From an uncultured Rhodovulum sp. (GTDB lineage: Bacteria > Pseudomonadota > Alphaproteobacteria > Rhodobacterales > Rhodobacteraceae), in assembly GCA_946221765.1 (NCBI GenBank), contig CAMIMK010000191.1, positions 1 to 6,178 of the forward strand: a stretch of DNA of 6,178 bases. Direction: 5' to 3'. Positions 1 to 4,107 of the stretch are shown in pieces. Under the pieces are notes generated by a model that saw only the letters and a program-made list of their open reading frames with translations, was not told the origin of the DNA and did no database searches. Position 1 is the stretch's first letter. Each line of letters begins with the position of its first letter. The translations under genes and the position numbers were made by a program.

Positions 1-62
1 ACCGCCGCGCTCTCGCCATGGCGCCGGGCCGTCAGCACGAAGCCCTCGTCCTGCCACTCCAC
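1..62 (-). CDS. recO: DNA repair protein RecO, N-terminal fragment (runs off left edge)
   Basis: Only the first 21 codons are visible, read leftward from a GTG start at 62-60. The peptide begins MEWQDEGFVLTARRHGESAA. Alphaproteobacterial RecO proteins characteristically start with ME-W-x-D-E-G-x-x-L, then R-x-H-G-E-x-x-A, and this peptide fits throughout; it corresponds to the beginning of the N-terminal OB fold. By family knowledge, RecO works with RecF and RecR to load RecA on SSB-coated single-stranded DNA. The start lies 4 bases after the stop of the upstream lipoprotein gene (stop 69-67), so expression by translational coupling is likely. A GAGG directly before the GTG is rather close to serve as a normal Shine-Dalgarno. 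No in-frame ATG occurs nearby. The call rests on 21 residues, so the identity is likely but not certain. Confidence 0.82.
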   Translation of the reverse strand, partial: MEWQDEGFVLTARRHGESAA

Positions 63-66
63 CGCC

Positions 67-474
67 TCAGCCCCCGGGGCAGACGACCGGCGCCCGCGCC
101 CGGCGGAAGCTGCGGGAAAGTTCCTCGCCGCTCTCGAGCCGGAGGGTGATCGCCAGCGCATCCCCCCCGACCATCGCGACCTCCGCCTCGATCCGGTGGC
201 CATCCTCCTCCCAGACGAGGCGGCTGTCGTCGCGCATCCGCCAGGGCGAGAGGCGCCAGCCCTCGCCGCAGCTCGCCATCAGCAGGCCACCGTCGGAGAG
301 GAAGACGACATAGCTGCCCCGTGCGGCCTTCGGGTCGGTGTCGAGCCACATCCCGTCACTGAGCAGCGCCCGCGTGTCCTTGCCCGCGGCAATCGGGATC
401 ACGGTGCCGCGCGTACAGGCGGCCAGCAGGGCCAGGGCAACGAGAGCGCCCGCACCACGAAGACCCGCCCGCAT
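67..474 (-). CDS. Small predicted lipoprotein of unknown function
   Basis: I do not recognise this 135-residue protein. It begins MRAGLRGAG, followed by a hydrophobic stretch (residues 10-19) and a lipobox Leu17-Ala18-Ala19-Cys20, so cleavage before Cys20 and lipid attachment are expected. The mature part has about 115 residues. It looks like a small beta-rich domain, with alternating hydrophobic and charged residues around GSYVVFLSDGGLLM (53-66) and RIEAEVAMVGGDALAITLRL further on. It contains two further cysteines, Cys69 (SCGEGW) and Cys132 close to the C-terminus, which could form a periplasmic disulfide. I chose the ATG at 474-472 because it puts the lipobox at the right distance and is preceded by GGGAGGGC as ribosome site. 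An in-frame ATG at 528 would add 18 residues before the signal peptide and spoil its shape. The gene ends 4 bases before the recO GTG, suggesting one transcript. A lipid anchor next to a DNA-repair gene implies no shared function. Confidence 0.75.
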   Translation of the reverse strand: MRAGLRGAGALVALALLAACTRGTVIPIAAGKDTRALLSDGMWLDTDPKAARGSYVVFLSDGGLLMASCGEGWRLSPWRMRDDSRLVWEEDGHRIEAEVAMVGGDALAITLRLESGEELSRSFRRARAPVVCPGG

Positions 475-639
475 GCCGCCCTCCCGCACCGACACCCGGC
501 GCAGGCCGGGCTGTTCCTCCAGGGACATAGCGCGAATCCGGGCGGGGGCATAGCTGTCCCACCGGCTGCAAATGACTGGAAAGAAAGGGGAGTGGGCGAC
601 CGCCAGCCACATATTCCGCAGCCGTCGCGCCTGCCCGGC

Positions 640-836
640 GCCCAGGGGCCGAGCCCGGCCGCCAGAGCCGCGCAGGCAAGGGCAGCGGTGACCGGGATTG
701 GCGAGGGCTGGCCGCCGATCCGGTGGCCACGCTCGTAGTTCTCGATGGTGCCCCGGCTGAGGTCAAGGGCTTCGGCCGCGGCCCGCTGCGAGCCCCCTCT
801 CTCTGCCCGCTACGCCTTGAAATCGTCTGCCGTCAT
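640..836 (-). pseudogene. Broken small HTH (Xre/Cro-type) regulator with amber stop
   Basis: Reading leftward from the ATG at 836-834 gives MTADDFKA, then TAG at 812-810, then in the same frame RAERGGSQRAAAEALDLSR, followed by GTIENYERGHRIGG, and a hydrophobic tail PIPVTAALACAALAAGL. This matches the small HTH proteins of about 70 residues common in Rhodobacterales, whose start reads M-T-x-x-x-F-K/R-A-W-R. The amber codon sits exactly at the usual Trp, one base from TGG. The helix-turn-helix is SQRAAAEALDLSRGTIENYE. A second oddity is GGS where GLS is usual. No start codon lies between the stop and the HTH, so the domain cannot easily be translated. No stop follows the expected C-terminus either: the frame stays open into the lipoprotein gene (stop near position 399), so the left boundary given is only an estimate. 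I infer a decaying gene. A sequencing error at 811 is the main alternative. Confidence 0.65.
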
Positions 837-996
837 GAACCGCCCCCGGAAGGTGCGGGAAGAGCTGCAATCCGGTGGGAGCCAGGCTTTCACTTGACCC
901 CGCTCTCTTGTCTGCCGATTGTCAGGATGGTCCGCCAAGACAAGATCCTGACCGTCAGCGTAAGCCCGCTCTTCAGTCGTCCCTCATCGCCTGTCC

Positions 997-1022
997 GTTG
1001 CCGAGCGCCTTCGCCCGGCAAC
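997..1022. repeat. Inverted repeat GTTGCCG...CGGCAAC
   Basis: GTTGCCG (997-1003) pairs with CGGCAAC (1016-1022). After one A-C mismatch, GCG (1005-1007) pairs with CGC (1012-1014) around a CCTT loop. The stem is 7 plus 3 bp. No T-run follows on either strand, so it does not look like an intrinsic terminator. Confidence 0.6.
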
Positions 1023-1031
1023 ACCACGATT

Positions 1032-1046
1032 CCATGAAATTCATGG
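1032..1046. repeat. Perfect palindrome CCATGAA-A-TTCATGG
   Basis: Two perfect 7-base arms flank a single central base. A one-base spacer is unsuited to an RNA hairpin but typical of a site for a dimeric DNA-binding protein. It is noticeably AT-richer than its surroundings. No gene start lies immediately downstream, so a target gene is not evident. Confidence 0.55.
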
Positions 1047-1058
1047 CGGCTTGAAGGA

Positions 1059-1079
1059 GGGTTAGCCGCCGGCTGACCC
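1059..1079. repeat. Inverted repeat with 9-bp stem
   Basis: GGGTTAGCC (1059-1067) pairs with GGCTGACCC (1071-1079) around a GCC loop, with one T-G wobble. As RNA this would be a stable hairpin. It lies 12 bases after the palindrome at 1032-1046. Confidence 0.55.
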
Positions 1080-1089
1080 GCCATTGCGC

Positions 1090-1104
1090 GGAGGTGGCAC
1101 CTCC
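1090..1104. repeat. Perfect palindrome GGAGGTG-G-CACCTCC
   Basis: This is a second 15-base palindrome with 7-base arms and one central base, the same geometry as the one at 1032-1046 but unrelated in sequence. The arms contain GGAGG and CCTCC, which resemble Shine-Dalgarno and anti-Shine-Dalgarno sequences, but no start codon follows at a useful distance. Confidence 0.55.
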
Positions 1105-1278
1105 TCCACCCTCGCCGCGCGGGGGCATCAGGCCAACACAATTGGATCCACTCCGCAACCGTCGCCTCGCGGCGCTTGCTGGCGGGCGAGACTGAACGTC
1201 TCCCAGCCTGCGGCTGACATGGCGCCGGATGCCGCGGCTCCCGCCGGGACATGGCAATTGCCGGGGAAGGCAAGCCGG

Positions 1279-1309
1279 TTTCAGGGGCGGAACACTATCC
1301 CACCTGAAA
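1279..1309. repeat. Inverted repeat TTTCAGG/CCTGAAA downstream of tRNA-Leu
   Basis: TTTCAGG (1279-1285) is the exact reverse complement of CCTGAAA (1303-1309), with a 17-base loop. It lies about 29 bases beyond the tRNA-Leu CCA end on the minus strand. It could end or stabilise the precursor tRNA, but no clean T-run follows it, so I do not call it a terminator. Confidence 0.35.
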
Positions 1310-1337
1310 ACAAGGATACCGAAACAAAGGGGGAGAG

Positions 1338-1424
1338 TGGTGCGGTCGAGAAGACTCGAACTTCCACGGGGGTTAGCCCACAGCGACCTCAACGCTGCGC
1401 GTCTACCAATTCCGCCACGACCGC
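1338..1424 (-). tRNA. tRNA-Leu, anticodon GAG
   Basis: The minus strand gives a complete 87-base tRNA gene including an encoded CCA (tgg at 1338-1340 on the plus strand). The 7-bp acceptor stem GCGGTCG/CGACCGC is perfect (1418-1424 with 1342-1348), and the discriminator is A, as usual for leucine tRNA. The D arm holds GGAATTGGTAGACGC, typical of tRNA-Leu. The anticodon stem CAGCG/CGCTG encloses the loop TTGAGGT, giving GAG (plus-strand 1388-1390), which reads CUC and CUU leucine codons. A long variable arm GTGGGCTAACCCCCGT marks a class II tRNA. The T arm is GGAAG-TTCGAGT-CTTCT, closed by one G-T pair. It lies 68 bases downstream of the yggS stop and is read in the same direction. Confidence 0.97.
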
Positions 1425-1434
1425 ACTGGCGCGG

Positions 1435-1463
1435 CTTCTAGCAAAGGCTCCCGGCGGCCACAA
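1435..1463 (-). promoter_or_regulatory. Possible promoter for tRNA-Leu
   Basis: On the minus strand, TTGTGG (1463-1458) and TAGAAG (1440-1435) are separated by 17 bases and lie just upstream of the mature tRNA 5' end at 1424. They match the sigma-70-type boxes TTGACA and TATAAT at 3 and 4 of 6 positions. The spacing is right but the matches are modest. Transcription continuing from yggS is an alternative. Confidence 0.3.
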
Positions 1464-1492
1464 GCCCCGAAGATCACCTGTTTTCACCCTTT

Positions 1493-2164
1493 TCAGGCGG
1501 GCGGCAGATGGGGGGCTGCGCGGCTTCCGAAGATGGCCGAGCCGACGCGGACATGGGTGGCGCCGCAGGCGATCGCCACCTCGAAATCGTCGCTCATCCC
1601 CATCGACAGACGCGACAGGCCATTGCGCTCCGCCATGGCGGCGAGCGCGAGGAAATGCGGCTCGGGATCCTCGTCCACCGGGGGAATGCACATGAGCCCC
1701 CCGACCTCCAGATCATAGAGCCGCCGGCAGTCCCGGACAAAGGCGTCGAGCCGCTCGGGGGCGATCCCGGCCTTCTGCGGCTCGCGCCCGGTATTCACCT
1801 GCACGAAGAGGAGCGGGCAGAGGCCGTGCATCTGCACGCCGCTGGCCAGCTTGCGGGCCAGGCTGTCGCGGTCGAGACTGTGGATGGCCGAGAACAGGCC
1901 GAGCGCCTTGGTGACCTTGTTGGTCTGCAACGGCCCGACCAGATGCAGGACCACCGGCGGCTCCTGCAGGCCGAAGGTCGTCCAGCGTTCCTCCGCCTCC
2001 TGCACCCGATTCTCGCCGAAGACGCGCTGGCCCTCGTCGAGCACGGCCCGAACCCGGTCGAGCGGCTGGGTCTTCGAGACGGCGACCAGCGTCACTGCCC
2101 CTTGCGGCCGCCCGGCCCGCTCCACCGCGGCGTCGATGTGATTGCGGATTGCGATGAGCGACAT
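1493..2164 (-). CDS. yggS: YggS/PLPBP family pyridoxal phosphate homeostasis protein
   Basis: This 223-residue protein has the length and all signature motifs of the YggS/PROSC family, cytosolic alanine-racemase-like TIM barrels that bind pyridoxal 5'-phosphate but have no known catalytic activity. By family knowledge they buffer PLP and influence amino-acid metabolism. Visible motifs are LVAVSKTQ (26-33) with the PLP-binding Lys31, FGENRVQEA (49-57), HLVGPLQTNK (74-83), FVQVNTGRE in the middle strand, and near the C-terminus LSMGMSDDF (about 186-194) followed by HVRVGSAIFG (204-213), which includes the phosphate-binding region. I chose the ATG at 2164-2162 because the protein then begins MSLIAIRNHIDAAVERAG as homologues do, and GGGGA lies 5 bases upstream. 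The open frame extends further upstream across the terminator and the porin end, but that part has low-complexity, non-family sequence. It lies 118 bases downstream of the porin gene behind a strong terminator, so it probably has its own promoter or depends on read-through. Confidence 0.96.
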   Translation of the reverse strand: MSLIAIRNHIDAAVERAGRPQGAVTLVAVSKTQPLDRVRAVLDEGQRVFGENRVQEAEERWTTFGLQEPPVVLHLVGPLQTNKVTKALGLFSAIHSLDRDSLARKLASGVQMHGLCPLLFVQVNTGREPQKAGIAPERLDAFVRDCRRLYDLEVGGLMCIPPVDEDPEPHFLALAAMAERNGLSRLSMGMSDDFEVAIACGATHVRVGSAIFGSRAAPHLPPA

Positions 2165-2224
2165 GGCCGTCCCCGGTCCTGGCGCCCGGCGGATGCGGGG
2201 CAACGCGACCTTGGCGCAGGTGCC

Positions 2225-2257
2225 GGAAAAAGAAAAGGCGGGCCGAAGCCCGCCTTT
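2225..2257 (-). terminator. Rho-independent terminator of the porin gene
   Basis: On the minus strand AAAGGCGGGC (2257-2248) pairs perfectly with GCCCGCCTTT (2243-2234) around the very stable tetraloop TTCG, followed by TCTTTTT. A 10-bp GC-rich stem, UUCG loop and U-tract make this an excellent intrinsic terminator. It starts 26 bases after the porin stop codon and ends about 60 bases before yggS. On the plus strand the hairpin is preceded by A-runs but not followed by a T-tract, so it acts mainly leftward. Confidence 0.92.
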
Positions 2258-2282
2258 CCCTGAAATCTCCGACCCGGTTGGA

Positions 2283-3311
2283 TCAGAAGGCCATCTTGAT
2301 ACCGAAGTCGGCAACGGTCCGGCCGTCGTTGTTGTCGTCGTCGTCGTTGCCCCAGGCACGGCCGACGCCGCCGTTGACGGACGCGCCGCCACCGAGGTCG
2401 TACTTGGCGGTCAGAGCGTAGGCGTCGTCACCGTCGACCAGATCACCGCCCGACAGGAAGGTGTGGTAGAAGGCACCAACCGTGAAGGCGTCGAAGCCGT
2501 AGCTGCCGCCGACCGAAAGGGTCTCGAACTCGTCGTCGCCGTCGCTCTCGGCCTTCGTGTAGACCGCGCCGAAGCCGAACTGCTCGAACTCGGCGTTCAG
2601 GCCGGCAGAGTACTGCTTGCCGCCGTCGAGGGTCAGAACGATGGGCTCACCGGCGGTGTCGACACTCTCGATATCGAAGTCGGAGAAGTCGTTGTAGCCG
2701 AGGCCAACCGACCAGGTGCCACCAGCGAAGTCGGCGGAATAGCCGGCACCGACAGTGATGTCCTCGAGGTCGCGGTTGGACGACAGCGACAGGCCGAAGC
2801 CAGCCACATCAACGTCGTAACGCACGGTCGGGCGGGCTTCCGAGTTGCCCACGAAGTCAGAGTCCTCGACGCCGCCGCCGTTCGAGAGGAACAGCGTCTC
2901 GTGGATGTCGTCGAAGCCGGTCAGGGCGAAGTTGCCCGGAACGTCGCCAACCCACTGCTCGTCGGCACCGTTGGTGTCACCGAAGGTCAGGGTGCCCCAG
3001 GAGCCCGAGACGAAGACTTCGCCGGCGGACTGGCCGCTAGTGCCGCCCTGGCCGTTGCTGGCGTTGTCCGCACGGATCGTCGCGCCGAACGAGATGCCGC
3101 TGTCGGTCTCGCCGGTCATGTTGACGCCGAAGCGGACGCGGGAAACCGCATGCAGGTCTTCGTCGCCGTTCAGCGAGCCGTCGTTGTTGATGTTGTAGCC
3201 GAGACCCAGGCGGGCGTCGCCGAACAGCGCGATGCCCGTTTCCGCGGCCGACGCCACGCCGCCAACCGCGAGCGCGGCGAGAGCGGTAGAGGCGAAGAGA
3301 ACCTTCTTCAT
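2283..3311 (-). CDS. Outer-membrane porin (Rhodobacter type, Porin_4-like)
   Basis: This 342-residue protein begins with a clear Sec signal peptide, MKKVLFASTALAALAVGG followed by VASAAE, with probable cleavage after Ala22 or Ala23. The mature part starts with a first strand typical of alphaproteobacterial porins (FGDARLGLGYN, 30-40), followed by SRVRFGVNMTGETDSGISFG (57-76). The stretch SWGTLTFGDTNGADEQWVGD (104-123) corresponds to the region leading into the constriction loop L3 of Rhodobacter porins. The chain is strongly acidic, rich in Gly and aromatic residues, lacks cysteine, and ends in Phe (GIKMAF), the signal recognised by the Bam machinery. It should form a trimeric beta barrel for passive uptake of small hydrophilic solutes. 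GGGGAAACAAG precedes the ATG at 3311-3309. An in-frame upstream ATG at 3476 would add 55 residues in front of the signal peptide and is rejected. Close to the end, residues 322-329 (NDDDDNND) form an Asp/Asn tract encoded by a triplet repeat. The gene appears monocistronic, closed by the terminator at 2225-2257. Confidence 0.95.
   Translation of the reverse strand: MKKVLFASTALAALAVGGVASAAETGIALFGDARLGLGYNINNDGSLNGDEDLHAVSRVRFGVNMTGETDSGISFGATIRADNASNGQGGTSGQSAGEVFVSGSWGTLTFGDTNGADEQWVGDVPGNFALTGFDDIHETLFLSNGGGVEDSDFVGNSEARPTVRYDVDVAGFGLSLSSNRDLEDITVGAGYSADFAGGTWSVGLGYNDFSDFDIESVDTAGEPIVLTLDGGKQYSAGLNAEFEQFGFGAVYTKAESDGDDEFETLSVGGSYGFDAFTVGAFYHTFLSGGDLVDGDDAYALTAKYDLGGGASVNGGVGRAWGNDDDDNNDGRTVADFGIKMAF
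2325..2348. repeat. Trinucleotide (GTY)8 tract inside the porin gene
   Basis: Eight consecutive triplets GTC or GTT on the plus strand correspond to GAC/AAC codons on the coding strand and give NDDDDNND, residues 322-329 of the porin, probably in the last surface loop before the final strand. Changes by whole triplets would keep the frame. Confidence 0.8.
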
Positions 3312-3350
3312 CTTGTTTCCCCGTGTTTCTTGTCCGAGACCCAAACTCAA

Positions 3351-3367
3351 ATCCGGGTGGCCCGGAT
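3351..3367 (-). promoter_or_regulatory. Hairpin or palindrome in the porin leader
   Basis: ATCCGGG (3351-3357) and CCCGGAT (3361-3367) are exact inverted repeats around three bases. The site lies 40 bases upstream of the porin ATG, so it is either a stem-loop in the 5' untranslated RNA, which could affect stability or small-RNA control, or a protein-binding site near the promoter. Confidence 0.45.
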
Positions 3368-3401
3368 CAGTGAGGATGTCTTCACAAATCAGGGGGGGCA
3401 G

Positions 3402-3425
3402 GGTCAAGCAAATGGGGATGGTCAA
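3402..3425 (-). promoter_or_regulatory. Two TTGACC boxes upstream of porin
   Basis: On the minus strand TTGACC occurs twice, at 3425-3420 and 3407-3402, with starts 18 bases apart. Either could be a -35 box (5 of 6 match to TTGACA). Neither has a good -10 at 17 bases; the best for the second is TGAAGA (3384-3379), a weak match. They could also be a direct-repeat operator for a porin regulator. Confidence 0.35.
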
Positions 3426-3468
3426 CCCCTTTGCGTTAAAGGCTGATGCAGTCCTGCCACAGTGTGCC

Positions 3469-3490
3469 GGCGCCACCGGGGCGCCACCGG
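3469..3490. repeat. Perfect 11-bp tandem duplication
   Basis: GGCGCCACCGG occurs at 3469-3479 and again directly adjacent at 3480-3490, without mismatch. It lies about 130 to 150 bases upstream of the DUF3576 lipoprotein start, between the two divergent transcription units. Confidence 0.8.
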
Positions 3491-3556
3491 ATGGTCCGCA
3501 CGGAAGGGCCGGCGGGGCGATCCGCCGCCACGCCCCACCGTCCGGCCGCTTTGCAC

Positions 3557-3585
3557 TTGCCCGCGCAGGGGGCAGTCAGTATTCG
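3557..3585 (+). promoter_or_regulatory. Possible promoter of the DUF3576-leuS operon
   Basis: TTGCCC (3557-3562) and TATTCG (3580-3585) are separated by 17 bases. They match the sigma-70-type consensus at 4 and 3 of 6 positions. Transcription would begin near 3592, leaving about 28 bases of leader before the TTG start at 3620. This is a sequence-based suggestion only. Confidence 0.35.
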
Positions 3586-3619
3586 TCGCCGGAGACAAAT
3601 CCTGGCCCGGACCGGACGC

Positions 3620-4105
3620 TTGACCCACGCGCTGAGAGCCCTGCTCGTCCTTGGCCTTGCCGCCCTCACCGGCTGCGCGGCCCAGAACACGATGACCAAC
3701 GAGGAACGCGTGGCTGCCCACCAGGCCCGGGTCCGCGAGAGCTACGACATTTCCGACGAATCCCTGTTCGATCTGTTCCGCAACCGCGGGAACCCCGAGC
3801 AGGGCGTCGTGGTCAACCGCTACCTCTGGCAGGCGTCGCTCGACACGCTGTCCTTCCTGCCGCTGGAGGCCGCCGACCCCTTCTCGGGCCTCATCCTGAC
3901 CGGCTGGGGCAACGTCAATGGCGGCGCCTACCGGGTGACGGTCTATATCTCCGACCCCGCGCTCGATGCCCGGTCGCTGCGCGTCGCCGCCTTCCGGGGC
4001 GGGGCCGGCCGGCCGGTGCCCGTGGGGGATGCCGAGAACCGGGCGCTCGAGAACGCGATCCTGACCAAGGCACGGCAGCTGCGCATCGCCGCCGCGGAGA
4101 GATGA
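3620..4105 (+). CDS. DUF3576 family lipoprotein
   Basis: This 161-residue protein resembles the alphaproteobacterial DUF3576 family, conserved envelope lipoproteins of unknown function usually found directly before leuS. The signal peptide THALRALLVLGLAALTGC has the lipobox Leu16-Thr17-Gly18-Cys19, so the mature protein is expected to be lipid-anchored. Ala rather than Asp follows the cysteine, which by the enterobacterial Lol rule would favour the outer membrane. Family-like segments are LFDLFRNRGNPE (49-60), VVVNRYLWQASLDTLSFLPL (63-82), EAADPFSG (83-90), and further on YRVTVYISDPALDARSLRVA and AILTKARQLRIA at the end. No ATG lies at a sensible place. I take TTG at 3620-3622; CTG at 3602-3604, with GGAGAC 5 bases upstream, is an alternative adding six residues. 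ATGs at 3446 and 3491 would give an unlikely long N-terminus. The TGA stop (4103-4105) overlaps the leuS start, so the two genes are translationally coupled. Confidence 0.88.
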   Translation: MTHALRALLVLGLAALTGCAAQNTMTNEERVAAHQARVRESYDISDESLFDLFRNRGNPEQGVVVNRYLWQASLDTLSFLPLEAADPFSGLILTGWGNVNGGAYRVTVYISDPALDARSLRVAAFRGGAGRPVPVGDAENRALENAILTKARQLRIAAAER

Positions 4106-4107
4106 TG
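4096..4107 (+). promoter_or_regulatory. Ribosome site and start overlap of leuS
   Basis: GGAGAG (4096-4101) lies inside the end of the lipoprotein gene and is followed by ATGATG. The lipoprotein TGA (4103-4105) shares bases with both possible leuS start codons, so ribosomes ending on the first gene can restart on leuS directly. Confidence 0.75.

Larger units (their letters stand above)
837..1337. other. Intergenic region without convincing gene, rich in inverted repeats
   Basis: About 500 bases separate the broken HTH gene from the tRNA-Leu gene. Open frames exist on both strands, as expected in GC-rich DNA. None has a ribosome site, recognisable family features or sensible composition, so I call no gene. 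What does stand out is a series of inverted repeats between 997 and 1104, listed separately, plus GAGAC/GTCTC at 1188-1202, the palindrome GGCAATTGCC at 1253-1262 and a 7-bp inverted repeat at 1279-1309. Possible explanations are a structured RNA, regulator operators, or the eroded remains of a former gene or element. Confidence 0.6.
3312..3619. other. Divergent intergenic region between porin and DUF3576 lipoprotein
   Basis: These 308 bases must hold the promoters of both flanking genes. Seen in it are a leader hairpin (3351-3367), a run of seven G (3392-3398), two TTGACC boxes read toward the porin (3402-3407 and 3420-3425), an 11-bp tandem duplication (3469-3490) and a possible rightward promoter (3557-3585). 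I see no small gene. An open frame continuous with the lipoprotein runs back to an ATG at 3446, but it is Arg/Pro/Ala-rich and unlike a signal sequence, so I treat it as non-coding. Confidence 0.6.

Noticed and set aside
475..612. Longer N-terminus for the small lipoprotein, from an ATG at 612 or 528
   Set aside because: The signal peptide with lipobox would be internal. The ATG at 474 has a strong GGGAGGGC ribosome site.
813..983. Open frame of 57 codons leading into the broken HTH gene (contains LADHPDNRQTRERGQVKAWL)
   Set aside because: I considered a transposase or phage remnant. I cannot match it to any family, it has no good start, and the HTH family normally begins at the ATG at 836.
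890..1392. Minus-strand open frames of 127 and 139 codons across the intergenic region and tRNA
   Set aside because: They have no family features, the longer one overlaps the tRNA-Leu gene, and they have no ribosome sites. I treat them as chance frames in GC-rich DNA.
1338..1424. tRNA-Leu as an integration site for a mobile element
   Set aside because: I found no integrase gene and no repeated copy of the tRNA 3' end within the window, so there is no evidence for an inserted island here.
2165..2392. Upstream in-frame extension of yggS by 76 codons
   Set aside because: The extension crosses the terminator and the end of the porin gene, has Thr-repeat and non-family sequence, and the internal ATG at 2164 has a good ribosome site and a family-typical N-terminus.
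2142..3446. A 434-codon open frame on the plus strand opposite the porin
   Set aside because: It is antisense to a porin with signal peptide and C-terminal Phe. Its Val-rich runs simply mirror the GAC/AAC codons of the porin.
3446..3619. N-terminal extension of the DUF3576 lipoprotein from the ATG at 3446
   Set aside because: The extra 58 residues are Arg/Pro/Ala-rich, span the 11-bp duplication and the candidate promoter, and would bury the lipobox far from the N-terminus.
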